From Alviniconcha marisindica (taxonomy: Eukaryota; Mollusca; Gastropoda; Provannidae), in assembly GCA_018857735.1 (NCBI GenBank), contig JABMCL010001731.1:30001-94000 (forward strand): a stretch of 64,000 nt of DNA, in the 5' to 3' direction. This document shows, in pieces, positions 21,749 to 33,725 of the stretch; the first letter of the stretch is position 1, and the number at the start of each line of letters is the position of its first letter. Under the pieces are notes generated by a model, which did not search any database, was not told where the DNA came from, and saw only the letters and a program-made list of their open reading frames with translations. The translations under genes were made by a program, and so were the position numbers.

Positions 21749-24700
21749 GGAGCACTCCATTATCCAGTGGAACTTGCGAGGCTTCCAATCAACTCCGTGG
21801 AGCTCGCTCTGCTTTCGAGAAGTTAATAGCCGGCTGTGTTTGGATTGCAGGAATCATTTTTAACCAATTCCAAGGCGCCATTATTCTCTGGTTTTAATAT
21901 CTTAACCAAAAACTCCCTAAATGATAGAGCTACCGGGGGAGTACCTCTGCTCATAAATAAATCCTATCTGTTTAGTGAGGTTCACTTGAACACCACTTTG
22001 CAGGCGGTGGCTGCGAGGGTGACGTTGAACAAGGTCGTCACCTTCTGTAGTATTTATCTTCCTCCATCAGATCACGTTGCCAAGACTGATCTGATTAACC
22101 TAATCGAACAACTGCCATCTCCGTTCGTTCTTTTGGACGACTTCAACGGTCACTCCTCGGTTTGGGGTAACGAGTCCTATAACAGCAGAGGACAAATGTT
22201 GGAGGACCTCTTCTCAGAAATGGATTTATGTATTCTAAATGATGGTTCATCGACTTATATACATCCCGCCACCGGTTCCACTTCCGCACTGGATCTCTCT
22301 ATTTGTGGTCCATCCCTGGTCCTAGACTATGAGTGGAATATACATGAGGATCTGTGCGGAAGTGACCACTTTCCTGTAATCCTAACCTGCAACGCTGTCG
22401 AAGAGGATGCTGCACCTAACAGGTGGAATTTTAAAAAGGCGGACTGGCTGTCCTTCCAAGCTCAGTGTTCCTCTGAACTGACGGAGGAAGCGGTCATGTC
22501 TGCCGAGGATCCCGCCGGTCAGTTTACTGACCTTCTTATTCAAGCAGCAGACAAAGCTATACCGAAAATACGCTTCTCAAAAAACTTCCCAAGGTTCCAT
22601 GGTTTAATGACAGTTGCAAAAAATCAATTAAAGAAAGGAAGAAAGCACAGCGAAAGTTTTTTTTCTAGCCCAAAGCTGAGTAATGTTCAAAATTTTCAAC
22701 TTTTAAAAGCCAATGTTCGCCATGTTGTCAAACAATAAAAAAAGGAATTCGTGGAGGCATTTCTGTAATAAGTTAAATTCTAAAACGCAAAAACAAAAGG
22801 TCTGGAAAGCTATTAGGAAAATAAAGGGTAAGGGTGGTTGTAATTCTATTAATCATTTAAAAATTAACGGTAATCTCATTACCGATAAAAAGGAAGTGGC
22901 AGAAGTATTAGCTAAAAATCTGTGAAAAGATTCTTCGACGTTAAAAGAAAAACGACGCCTGGACTTCTCTTCCACAAATGAAGAGGAGTACAACCTACCT
23001 TTTACAGCGACTGAATTGAGGCAATCGTTACAGAGAGCAACGATTCAGCCACCGGTTTGGACCAGGTCCACTACCAACTTTTGACACACCTCCCAAATTC
23101 TGCTCTATCCGTCCTTTTAAAAGTATATAACCACGTCTGGGAATCTGGCTGTTTTCCGCCATCGTGGCGTGAGGCAGTAGTTATACTAATTCCCAAACCC
23201 GGTAAGGAACACTCTGATCCCGGTAATTTCAGACCTATAGCATTAACCGGCTGTTTGTGTAAAACGATGGAGAGGATGATCAACACTCGCCTCGTGTGGT
23301 CCCTCGAGTCGCAGGGTCTTCTTTCAGAGAAGCAGTGCGGCTTCAGGAAGAACCACAGTACGTTGGATCATCTCGTTCGTTTTGAAACGTTTATTAGAAA
23401 TGCCTTCGTTAAAAAAGAACACTTCTTAACCATTTTCTTTGACCTTGAGAAAGCTTACGACACAACGTGGAAGCATGTCATTCTGGCGGACCTCTGGGAT
23501 CTCGGTTTCAGGGGCCATCTCCCCAGGTTTATTCAGAGCTTCCTGTCGGAACGTTCTTTCAGGGTCAGAGTGGGTTCCACTCTTTCCGAGCTGCACGAGC
23601 AGGAGATGGGGGTCCCGCAAGGTAGCATCCTGTCTCCGGCCCTTTTCAGCATTAAAATTAACAACATTGTTAAAGCTGTCCTAAAGGGTACGGATTGCTC
23701 CTTGTTTGTGGACGACTTTGCTGTGTGTGAGTGGAAAGACGTTAAACAGAGTGGACAGAGCTATGCAGCTGTGTGTAAACAGCGTTCAGAAGTGGGTGTC
23801 TGAGAACGGCTTCAAGTTCTCCACCTCCAAGACGGTCTGTATTCATTTCCATCAACAGTACGTTTTTCTTCTTCCCCAGACACTAATATTCTTCTGGGAA
23901 AAACGCCTATAAAAGTTGTCAAAGAAGCAAGGTTCCTTGGTCTTATCTTTGACAATGAACTTACTTTTAAAAATCACGTTCAATACCTTAAAACCTGTCA
24001 GAAGGCTCTGGACATTCCTCGTGTAGTGGGACATACTGATTGGGGAGCGACTGTATCGTCCTGCTACGCCTTTACCGTTCGTTAGTCCGCTCCAAATTGG
24101 ATTATGGATGCATTGTGTACGGATCGGCCCGTCGGTCGGTTCTGAAACAATTGGATCCTATCCACCATCAGGGCTTGCGAATCGCGTTGGGTGCTTTCCG
24201 CACATCTCCTGCTCAAAGTCTATACACAGAAGCACATGAACCGTCATTAACTACTCGCCGATTAAAATTGTCTTTAAACTATGTTCTTAAACTCAAATCC
24301 CTGCCGGAAAACCCAGCCTATAGTTGCGTTTTTGAACCAGAAAACACCAAATTATTTGAAGAATCGGAGTCAAAGGTTCCACCTCTTGGCATCCGCATTC
24401 TCCCCCACTTGGAGAAATCCAAACTTAACCTAAATCTGGTAGACGATGCTCCCTCGTAGGACATCGTCCCTTGGAAACTTTCAGTTCCTGCAGTCCGTTT
24501 TGACTTAACCAATTTCAAAAAAAGATGCAACAAACCCGGAAATATATAAACAGTTCTATTTGCAACTTATCTCAGAATATCCTTTATCAGATTTTTTTTT
24601 CACCAACGGTTCTAAAACAGAGGAAGGAGTTGCTGCGGCGGCTGTTTCCATTAAACGAATTAATAAACCTTTTACCTGTCGGCTTCTAGAAGACAGTTCA

Positions 24701-25379
24701 GTATATACTACAGAGTTGCGGGCTATTCTTTTAGCACTCAAACATGTTTATTGTTCCAAAGGAAAATCGTTTTTGATATTATCTGATTATCTTTCATCTT
24801 TACAGTCAATATTTGACCTAAAGTATGACCATCCAATCTTAGTTCAGATTTTAGAATTATATACGGAAGTGACAAGAGATGGGAGAAAGATTGTTTTTAT
24901 CTGGGTTCCCGGCCATGTTGGCATTAGGGGAAATTCTGCTGCAGATTCTGCAGCTAAGGGTGCCCTTGTTGGCGACATCTCGGTTGAGCTCATCCCATTC
25001 TCAGACCTAAAATCACGCACAAATAAATGTATATCAGAACTTTGGCAGTCCGAAAAATAAATTACATCAGATATTTCCAGTGCTAAAAGAATGTATTGTT
25101 TGTCCTCGGACAAACAGAAAAGAAGAGACTGTGATGGCCCGATTGCACATTGGCCATTCTTTTATTACTCATGCCTTTTTATTGAAGGGTGAGGAACCGC
25201 CAATGTGCATCGGATGTGATCAACGTTTAACCATAGAACATATTTTACTTACTTGTTCGGATTTTATTGAAATGAGAGAGATCCACTTTATAGCTCAATC
25301 ACTACGTATGTTGCTTCAGGATATTTCGCCTGAGAAGATTAACTTTTTGAAAGAAATTAATATTTTTGGAAAAATCTAA
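21749..25379 (+). pseudogene. I-group LINE ORF2 (endonuclease, reverse transcriptase, RNase H), copy 1
   Basis: The start ATG at 21749 gives MEHSIIQWNLRGFQ, the usual endonuclease opening. Endonuclease blocks follow: FGLQESF, LLDDFNGHSSVWG (Gly of GDFN replaced) and GSDHFPV. The reverse transcriptase shows IALTGCLCKTMERM, FDLEKAYDTTW, GVPQGSILSP and the catalytic LFVDDFAVC. RNase H shows TNGSK (the first Asp is Asn here), TTELRAILLAL, SDYLSSLQS and VPGHVGIRGNSAADSAAK. The end has CIGCDQRLTIEHILLTC, a Cys/His motif common after RNase H in I-type LINEs. Several frameshifts and stops (for example near 21830, 22738, 22925, 23745, 24035) make it a pseudogene. In life it would nick target DNA and copy the RNA at that site. 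Confidence 0.93.
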
Positions 25380-25570
25380 ATTTGAGATCATTTTTAGTTA
25401 TGTTTGTGTTATTCACCTTTTAAGCATGTTCATAAAACTGTGTGTAGATTCATTTTAAGACATACACATTATTAAAAATTAAATATATAATATGAGATGT
25501 GTATCGCCATGATATAACCGTACGGGTTGACTGGGCGTAAAACACCAACTTACTTACTTGATGAATTTGT

Positions 25571-25680
25571 TGTCATGATGGACAAAGTCCAAAACAGCAA
25601 CCATCACAATGAAATTTTGCTTCTTGGTGATTTTAACTTTGATATGTTCAAACCCAATCCAGCATAGGTATCAACTCTGT
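25571..25680 (+). pseudogene. CR1-like LINE ORF2, endonuclease middle piece
   Basis: Reads on from 19191: after the duplicated target comes VMMDKVQNSNHHNEILLLGD and FNFDMFKPNPA, containing the GDFN catalytic block of APE-type endonucleases. A stop (TAG, probably from TGG) follows. The piece ends at the octamer AACTCTGT (25673-25680), which is repeated at 34037-34044 after the Harbinger-type element. Confidence 0.8.
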
Positions 25681-25830
25681 ATCATTGGCGGGAGCTGCCA
25701 CAAGTAGCATTTTTGTCGCGACAAACATGTGTTTGTCTCGACAAACGTTGTAGTTGTCGCGATAATAGTTGTGTCCAAACTTGGACAGACTTTTGTCGCG
25801 ACAAAAGTGGTATAAATGTTTGCGTCACAA
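25681..25830. promoter_or_regulatory. Left transposon end with TTGTCGCGACAA array
   Basis: The terminal inverted repeat (to about 25727) is followed by exact or decayed copies of TTGTCGCGACAA at about 25713, 25734, 25755 and 25793. Iterated subterminal palindromes are typical transposase-binding sites; binding is inferred. Confidence 0.65.
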
Positions 25831-26089
25831 GCACTAGGTTCAGCTGTTGTGACGACATACTTGTGAAGGGGCGGAGTTACATGAACCAATCGAAATCAGT
25901 TTCACTTATGGCTCTGGTGCTTCCGTTTAAAATGGAGGGGGAGAGAAATATATGTTTTTTATCAAGGGTAGAGGCTGGAATCCGCTACTGCCGCAGGATT
26001 GAAAGTCATGACGACATATTACGTACAAAAGCAGCACCACCGCCGAAGCTGGCGTGAACGGCATAGTTTCGACCTACACAGCGCAAAAA

Positions 26090-27834
26090 ATGGCGGCGGC
26101 ATACGTGTTCATGCGACATCGGGCGAGGCGAAGAGACAGGGTGTTTCGAGACCGCAAGCACCCCTTAGAGGAATCCAACGACGACTTAGTGTATAAAAAG
26201 TTCCGGTTCCACCGGCAGTTCATATTTGAGCTGGTCGAAGAAGTGTCACAGGACACTGAATTCTCTTTGCCGAGAAAAAGGTCCCTAAAACCCGTCTTGC
26301 AAGTGTCTTGCGTTTATACGCAACGGGAAGCTTTCAAAGCGTAGTGGGAGAACTGATCGGTGTTGATCAGTCAACAGCTTGCCGTACCATCACTACGGTG
26401 ACTGATGCACTGATGCTGCGTGTGCGTGACTGGATCAAGATGCAAACGCAGGCGGAAGCAAATCGCCAAAAGCGGGTTGACTGGGCCCCTTATCAGTGTC
26501 ATTGGATGCACTGATGGCACACACATCCGCATCCAAGGCCCAAACCAACAGGAACATGAATTCGTCAACCGGAAGAATTATCATTCGATAAATGTTCAGG
26601 TAAGGCAATTTTGCTTCACAATACAATCTGTGTACAGTTTTGATTTCACACACCCTTAAAATAATTAGTCTCCTTTTTGGTGACATCAGCCCCAGTATGT
26701 TTATTTTAACAATCATAAATTTTATTCTTCCTTCCAGATTATTACTCTCAAAGTCTCATGATGCTGCTCTCCTATACTTGGGTACCTTTTGTACCATTTG
26801 TTTTCTCACATAACAATTACATTAAAAAAAATATGGTTTTTGTAATATATCTTTTTGACATATAAACAAGCTGAGCTTACCCACTTCTTTTTCTTTATTT
26901 TTTGTGTACGTTTCTCTCTTTATGGCCCTTTCAGCTGTATTTCCTTCCATAAATTCCCATGACAGCTCTCTGCTTTCTCACTTTGTTCTTCCTGTCTTTT
27001 TTTTTTGCTTTTTAGTCCCATTTGGGCTGTGTTTGTATTACTTAAGTAGATGTGCTATCATGTGCTATCCCCACATAAATATTCAGGTTCCTTACCGGGA
27101 AATACAAGTGTAACAGTATGAATGCAGTAGATGTGAGAAAAACACAATCACATCAACTGGCCTTGTCACCAACATATTCTTATCTCCAGCACAATTTGAT
27201 AATGTCAAATGGTGATGGACAGAGGTTTGTGTGAGAAATAAGTTAGCAGAGCTGGTACAGTGGTAGCATTATTTTATGAAGAGTTGACAATGTAACTGGT
27301 TTGTTTTCAGGTCATCTGTAATGCAGATCTCAAATTTATCAGTGTTGTGGCAAGATGGCCTGGGTCAGTGCATGATGCCAGAATCTTGAGTAATTGTCCT
27401 GTTTGCTGCCTTTGCAGGAAACAGGCCTCCACTGGGTTGATTTCTTCTTGGCAAGTGGCTATATGATTAGACCCTGGCTCATGACACCTGTACAACGTCC
27501 AACAACTCGGCCACAAAGGCGATACAACTTTGCCCACAGTTCTACACGTACTACTGAGCAGTGAAGTATTGGTGTGGCAAAACAGAGGTGGCATTGCCTC
27601 CGCTGTGGTCTGCGTCTTCAGCCACAAAAGGCATGCAAGGTTATCCTGGTTTACTTCATGCTGCACAACTGCACCAGACATCTCAAACTCCCACCTCCTC
27701 CTCACGATTCTGAGAACAACTGGGAAGATGATGATGCTGGTGATGAAGAAAATGATGAAACCCCATCTCTTCTCCTCTGCATACTGATCTGTCGTTTTAC
27801 CGATCCATCACCAGTAATGCAAGTATATTTGTAG
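26090..27834 (+). pseudogene. HARBI1-like DDE transposase, frameshifted
   Basis: Exon 1 from the first ATG (26090) encodes a basic N-terminus, then KKFRFHRQFIFELVEEV and, after a frameshift near 26300, RLYATGSFQSVVGELIGVDQ (helix-turn-helix region). A second shift near 26478 leads to VIGCTDGTHIRIQGP (first catalytic Asp) and FVNRKNYHSINVQ. A CAG|GTAAGG donor ends the exon at 26599, and a TTTTCAG acceptor opens exon 2 at 27311: ISVVARWPGSVHDARIL (second Asp), then after shifts GYMIRPWLMTPVQRP, RYNFAHSSTRTTEQ (catalytic Glu) and CKVILVYFMLHNC. The DDE triad is recognisable but spread over broken frames. It would cut and paste the element. Frameshifts and intact TIRs argue against a domesticated host HARBI1. 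Confidence 0.88.
26600..27310 (+). other. Intron of the transposase
   Basis: GT...AG borders as given for the transposase; the reading SINVQ to VICNADLKF joins in frame. The content is AT-rich, with no other feature seen. Confidence 0.75.
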
Positions 27835-27896
27835 TGCGTGTGTGTGTGTGTGTGGGGGGGGCGTGCGTGTGTCTGTGTATGTGATGAAATGAGAGT

Positions 27897-27967
27897 ATCC
27901 TTATGTCTTTGTAAGCGCTCTGGGCTCTTACGAGATGGGGCGCAATAAATAGTCTATTATTATTATA
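27897..27967 (+). repeat. LINE/SINE 3' tail fragment
   Basis: GTAAGCGCTCTGGGCTCTTA, then GGGGCGCAATAAATAG, then (ATT)n. This resembles the AAGCGC...TATAAAT(ATT)n tails of CR1/L2-type LINEs and their SINEs. Confidence 0.5.
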
Positions 27968-28510
27968 AAATGACCACTAGAATGTAACTGAAAGGGCAAG
28001 AACAAGCTGGGAATACGAACCGAGAAAGAATCATCAATGACAACTTCTCATGAGGTAAATTGTCAAGTAACTTGCAGATGTGCTTTTGTTGCTTTCAAAG
28101 TCTTTCTGACTGAGGAATGTTTAACAAATGTGCACATGTGCAAGCATGCATGTGTGGATGCATGTACACATGCAAGTGTGTATTTGTTTTTGTGTTTGAT
28201 ATCTGGGCTGAGATATCTCACTAAATGACACTCTTTCAAAAAACACTTTCAGAAACTATTTTCACTTCACGTATTTTATTTACAAAACGGCCTCAATCTA
28301 GATGATCAGTCACTGCATGAGGAATATGAATTTTGGAACATTTTCCGAAGTGCTGGGGGCGAAAAAAGCCTTATTCAGTAAGCATTAAGTAGTGCATCAT
28401 TCTTAACAGTAGTGAAGCTTCATGTAAATTGATAGTGTTTTCTTCTAAAACTTTATTAAAGACAAAGTGAAACACACGCACAGAAAGAAACTTGAACAAA
28501 TATATGCTCT
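27968..28510. other. Transposon interior, no recognised feature
   Basis: AT-rich DNA between the convergent transposase and Myb-like reading frames; it probably holds their 3' UTRs. Confidence 0.4.
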
Positions 28511-28984
28511 CTAACAATTACTTTTGTTTGCTGTATCCTGTTCCGGTTTCTTAATGCGCAGTACAAGTTCCTTTTTCTCTAGCTGCATCAGTTCTACTTT
28601 GGCTTGTGTCTCCAGTTCAAGATTCTTTTTCTTTAACTGTATCAGTTCCAGCCTGGCTACATTAAAGGCAGTTCCAGACTTGAGCTACTTTTCGTTGAGC
28701 ACCTGTTCATCCTCCAGATTTGATTCTTCACCTTGCTGGTCACAAATCCTTTTTCTCTTTCCGTTGTTGCAGAATGCTCCGGTGCGCTAGGCTTGATGAT
28801 GCTGATGGGCTTTTGCTGATGGGCTGGTCATCGGATGTGGACTTGCTCTTGGATGTGGTCTTCCCACTTGGGTTTCTGGCACTAACAGATGTCTGGTTAT
28901 GATTCTGAAGTTGGCTGGAGCATGAAGAACGGCTGCTGCCTGTTTGCTGTGACTGGCCACCATTGTGAGAAGCACGATGTTCTG

Positions 28985-30010
28985 AAACAGTTTTATGAAA
29001 ACGTTACTGATATTTCATACACCTCAAAGTGAACAGCTCGCTGTATCATGAAGTTGCAGCTTTCAGGGAGAACATTCTGGATGTTTTTGGTGAATATTAA
29101 CTTGCCACCCCTACCCCCCCACAACATGCCAATTCTATAATCATATATATATTATGATGATGTGTGCCATCCATAGCAATCAGCATTCCAATACAATGAA
29201 GTTTAAATCTTTGACAATGTTAGCGTTGTTGCCAATTGTTGTAAAAGTAATACAAGACTGCATTTATATCAACAAGTTTTGTTTGACACAGATCAGCAGT
29301 TGCTGAGTTATGTGTATTGTCAAAACATAAAACTGTACAGACATGATAAAGTTTTTTTGTTCCAAAATCAACTTGATGATCATTGACATTACTGATGTGT
29401 TTGGGGTGGTGCGTAGGGTGAACATAAACATGGCTGGTTTCAAATGGCCATAAATACTTTCTGAGCCTTTACTAATTTTTTAAGGCTTTCTTGTCCGTTA
29501 AAATCATAAACTAAAACTAACTCAACAATAAAACAAAGACTATGTTTCCTTGCTTGCAAATAACTAACCTAGGATCTCAATTCTCGAGCATTCACAAATA
29601 TGACTAAGTTCCTATTCGATCAGAAATCAACATGATAATTGCTACTGTTCTAACTAGGAGGGGTAGAGTGGGGGTGAATTCCAAAACAAAATACCCCCCC
29701 CCCCCCCACCCCCCCGCGCCCCCCCCCAAAAAAAAAAGAAAAAAGAAGAAAAAAGGGCTGATCAAAAGTGGACTGGGTGATGTGGTGTTTGGGGGGTAGG
29801 TGGGTGAAGAGGGTTAAAATAAAAATAAAAGTAGAAGCTTTCATAAGGAAATAATGACCACTGGTGGTCAAGAGTAGGATAAAAGAATGTTTTGAAACGG
29901 ATTAGACTCGAACTTTCATGGAAGAAAAGAGCTTTGTCAAGCTGATCCACACTCCCCTTCAACTAAGGTAGCTTTCTGTACATTTGTTCACATAAAATCT
30001 GGGATATCAT
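28985..30010. other. Intron-like transposon interior
   Basis: AT-rich, with poly-C/A near 29694-29740. No coding sequence is recognised. Confidence 0.4.
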
Positions 30011-30572
30011 ACCTCTGCCTGGCGTGGAGGAGAAGGGCACTGGAACTTCCAGTGGTAGCACTAGCAGGTGTCCTGTTGATGCTGAAATGAACAACGTTAT
30101 TTAAAATTTTATTTTTTTTCAAACTGTTTATGAAGTTTACAAATAGTGTTATTTTAGAGTACTGAACTTTGTCCACTAGTAAGTTTATTTAAATATATAT
30201 ACTGATTTTGAACTTATTTCAAGGTCAAAACAGCATTGAACCATTCTAACTGAATTTGAAGGCTCATAATTGATCAAGTTAAAAGTTAGAATGATTGTTA
30301 AAACAAATGCTGCTGCTTTCTCACTTTGGCTTATATTCAAGAGAAATAATTGACACATTCCATGACTTGACAACATGTTGAATTTTTCTCAGACACTGAG
30401 TCAATGCTGAGTGATTTTTTTCAAAATGTGGTGCTCCACCGCTTCATACAGTTTCAAAATTCATGATAAACTAAATCAAGGAACTTAACTGCATATGTAC
30501 ACTACAGCTGTGATTGGTACACAAATCTGAGATTTTGTTCTTCAAATAAACCCAGTAACTGCTGTTTTTTGT

Positions 30573-30577
<5 letters not shown>

Positions 30578-30662
<85 letters not shown>
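30578..30662. repeat. (TA)n microsatellite
   Basis: About 85 bp of perfect TA at the 5' truncation border of a LINE fragment. Confidence 0.97.
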
Positions 30663-30666
<4 letters not shown>

Positions 30667-30790
30667 AGACAACAAGCTGAATTTTAACCAAAACACTGAC
30701 TTTATTCACAAGAGATGTCAGCGAAGAATATTTTGCCTTCAAAAACCAAGATCTCTTAATGTCAGTACTGCTGTTTTACGCACTTTCTAC

Positions 30791-32764
30791 GCCCCCAGGG
30801 AGCCGGCTTCTCGCGCCGGGGGTGTTTAAACCAAGTAGAGTGTGGCAAAAGGGCCCAGGCCCAAAACCTACTCCGAACTAACCGATTTATTGACAGACCA
30901 GTCAAGGTCTCAATTCACAAGACCCTGAACTCCTCTCGGGGAGTAATCAGTGTCGGGACCTCGCTGAATTGTCGGAGGTTGAGATCCGGGATGAACTGAA
31001 AGATCAGGGTGTGGCTGGGGTGAACCGAGTGACACTGAAGAAGGAGGGGAAGGTGATCCCCACCAACACTCTTTTCTTGACGTTCGGTTCCCCGGAACTC
31101 CCGAAAGAGATCACGGTCGGCTATCTAAAGGTGAAGAAGGCCTTGTTTGTTCCCAACCCGATGCGTTGCTTCAACTGCAACAGGTTTGGCCACACGAGCC
31201 AACGCTGCAAGGTTGCTGCGAAGTGTCCGGATTGCGGAAAAGATAAGCATGAAGGTCGATGTGAGGGACCCAAGCTGTGCTATAATTGCAATGGTCCCCA
31301 TGCTTCATCATCTAAAGATTTTCCCGGTCTGGCAGAAGGAGAAGGAGATTCAACGTGTCCGCGTTGAGAAACGCATATTCTTTCCGGAAGCCAGACAGTT
31401 GGTTGAAGCCAAGATGCCGACTGTGATCTCTTCGACCAGAAGAGAGTCGAAATCTGTTGAATGTCAGACATCTTTAATCTGGGTTTTTTTCTTTTCTTCT
31501 CCAGAACGTTCACTTAGGACGACTGAGTCTAATGTGCGTTCTACTGGCGGACCCGGATCGGTATCGACCGGCACTCAGGCTTCCTCCGGGAAGTCGAGGA
31601 CGGTATCGGCCGACGCCCGGGTTCCGTGGAGTCCGCTAAGTGTTCTTCGGAGACGGATAGGGGTTCAGCCGATCCCCCCAAAACGGCCTCTAGGGGTTCC
31701 GCCAATCCCCACAAAATGGCATCTAAGTGTTCTGCGGCTCCCTCCAAGAGCGCACCTACGGGTTCAGCAGGTCCCTTAAAAACCGCGGCCTCGAAAGATG
31801 ATTCATCATGTTCGAGGCGTTCACCTACTAAGGTGAGGGTGGATGGGGTCCTGGTGGACGTCGAGAGGTTTTCGCACCCCAGGCGCTCCGCTCCTTCCAA
31901 CAGGCCCCAGGTGCCACCCAAGCCAAAAGTTCCAGACAGGCAGAGCAAGGCGGAGAGGAACCTAGTTTTCTCCAACCAATACTCTGCCCTGTCAGATGAC
32001 GAAATGGAATCGTCATCAATTCTTTAAAGCTGAAATAATGGTTTATTTCATTATTCGGTGATTGTTAAGAGGTTTTTAAGTTAACGTTGAAGAAATAAAT
32101 CCCCTCGCAAGATGGTACAAAGGAGCTATTATTGATGTGCAGGAAACCTGTTTTTTCTCCATAACCCTCTTGCTCTTTTTATCTGGTCATTTTTATGCTG
32201 ATAGTCCATTCTTATGACTTTTTCCAAAAATCTTGCAAATGTTTGTTGGGAGTTAGGCTTCTTGATATGACTCCTGTTGACCAGCTATGAGATGATAGTT
32301 GGTAGGTGGTATGTGCAGCTCTCTGCCGTATGGCACAGGTATTTGCCATTAAGGATTTATATAACGTTTTTTAATTTTGTATTATATTCATCCAGCCCTT
32401 TAAAAAAAAAAAACTTTTCTTTAACCTGGTATTGATAAATGATACGGAGTGGTCGACGATCGTAGCCTTATGCGCTCTCTAAACAGGGGTAATATTGAAG
32501 GGACTAACGGTTTGAAAATTGACGTCTGAATTTTATACATGGATTTTTGCTCTACGTTTGCGAAGTGATTGGTTTTCTAGATTGACTTGAGAAAGCATAT
32601 ATATATTTTTGTGTTTTACCCACTTCTTACGACTGTTTTAAAAAAATCTGAATACATGTAAGTTTTTAACATGGACATATTTTTAACAGTTATTGTGTAT
32701 CGACAAAATGTGTAACGCACTGAGATAACCGTAATGATTGACTGGGCGCAAAAAAAAAAATTAC
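30791..32764 (+). mobile_element. Chimeric ORF1-only LINE (I-group 5' half, foreign 3' tail)
   Basis: Flanked by a perfect 15-bp target duplication TTACGCACTTTCTAC (30776-30790 and 32765-32779). It begins with the I-group 5' end GCCCCCAGGGAGCCGGC, jumps at about 30837 from 5' UTR into ORF1, keeps ORF1 to its end, and stops matching the I-group LINE right at the ORF1/ORF2 boundary (about 32003). The last ~740 bp are unrelated to copy 1 except for a GACTGGGCGC-type terminal tail. So it moved as a unit without ORF2. This resembles known ORF1-only non-autonomous LINE derivatives in concept; the origin of its 3' part is unknown. Confidence 0.82.
30838..32027 (+). pseudogene. I-group LINE ORF1 in the chimeric element
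   Basis: Starts mid-ORF1 (CRKRAQ-equivalent region). It contains all three zinc knuckles (CFNCNRFGHTSQRC, CPDCGKDKHEGRC, CYNCNGPH) and the Ser/Ala/Lys-rich tail, and ends SALSDDEMESSSIL at a TAA (32025-32027). Frameshifts near 30955 and 31320 break it. A short internal deletion removes the Gly-Gly-Lys block found at 20633 in copy 1. The N-terminal ~75 codons are missing. Confidence 0.82.
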
Positions 32765-33013
32765 TTACGCACTTTCTACCAGAGTTGTATTGAATCAGTT
32801 TTAACATTTTCGTTCCTATATTGGTTTGGAGGCTTAAATGTGAAAAGCAAAAATGTCCTGAATAAAGTGGTAAATGTGTGTGGCAAGGTTATGGGTGAAA
32901 GACAAGAACAATTAAGTCAGTTGTACAAACGACGTATGGTACGGAAGGCTAGGATGATTGTAGAAGACAACAGCCATGTCCTTGCTAAACATTATTAGCT
33001 TCTTCCATCTGGT

Positions 33014-33017
<4 letters not shown>

Positions 33018-33100
<83 letters not shown>
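33018..33100. repeat. (GA)n microsatellite
   Basis: About 80 bp of GA at the 3' end of the LINE fragment. Confidence 0.97.
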
Positions 33101-33102
<2 letters not shown>

Positions 33103-33725
33103 ATTGGTCTGTTGCATAATGTGAGATGTGAGTCCCCCCTCCCCCCCCCCCCCCACACACACACACTCACTTTTGATCACTTTTTTGAAAACTCACTTTG
33201 TTTCATGCAATGGGTCTTGTAAAAAAAAGAGTAATTTTATAAATTATATGAAAATATTTTCACTATACAGTGTACCTTGCAGAATAGTCCTTGTCTCACA
33301 CTCAGAAGAGACTCTTTCCTGGGAACGGCAAGGTGACACCACCAACATCATCAACTGCACAAAAGATGTGGTACATGCCAATACCATTCACGACAATAAT
33401 ACAGCTGTAATCATTTAATAACTATTAATACTAAAAAGAAAAAAAAGAAAAAAAAGAAGATGAAATACGTTTAGAATTATAGAAACTCAAAGCAGGTCTA
33501 GCGCTACATGAATGTTTTTGTTTTTGTCATTTAATCATTTTTATTTTCTCATACATGTAAGCAACTAGGCATAATAATGAATTAGTCACCTCACTTTTCT
33601 GTCTCCACACAAAGCAGATGGTACCAAAATCTGAACATTTCTGATAATTGTTATTGTTACTAAGTGGTGACTTTGACTAGTTAGCGAGGACAGAAACTGG
33701 TGGAGCAAATCAAAACGGTACTTAC
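33101..33725. other. Transposon interior with poly-C/CA and a possible small exon
   Basis: Poly-C then CA at 33135-33169. On the minus strand, GATTACAG at about 33407 and GGTACACTG at about 33273 could bound an exon of the Myb-like gene, but no open frame crosses it cleanly. Confidence 0.35.

Larger units (their letters stand above)
19192..25557 (+). mobile_element. Near-full-length I-group LINE, copy 1
   Basis: 6.37 kb from GCTCCCAGGGAGCCGGCCTC to an ACTTACTT-rich tail after GTTGACTGGGCGTAAAACAC. It is flanked by a perfect 13-bp target duplication (TTGATGAATTTGT). Layout: 5' UTR, ORF1 with zinc knuckles, ORF2 with endonuclease, reverse transcriptase and RNase H. This set is typical of the I superfamily (I/Nimb-like). 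The copy is inactive: it has lost the ORF1 start, has frameshifts and carries a MITE. The same family is found at 54167-60540 (minus) and, as a chimera, at 30791-32764. Confidence 0.93.
30663..33018 (+). mobile_element. LINE ORF2 C-terminal fragment, split by a younger LINE
   Basis: Before 30790 the frame reads LDNKLNFNQNTDFIHKRCQ and RRIFCLQKPRSLNVST. After 32780 it continues QSCIESVLTFSFLYWFGGLN, then a basic region and LLPSGRR. These are consecutive blocks of the post-palm region of a LINE reverse transcriptase. The gap is exactly the 30791-32764 insertion. The fragment is 5'-truncated at the TA repeat and ends at a GA repeat. It sits inside the Harbinger-type element. Confidence 0.8.

Noticed and set aside
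26090..27834. Domesticated HARBI1 host gene
   Set aside because: Several frameshifts, and it sits within transposon ends with a target duplication.
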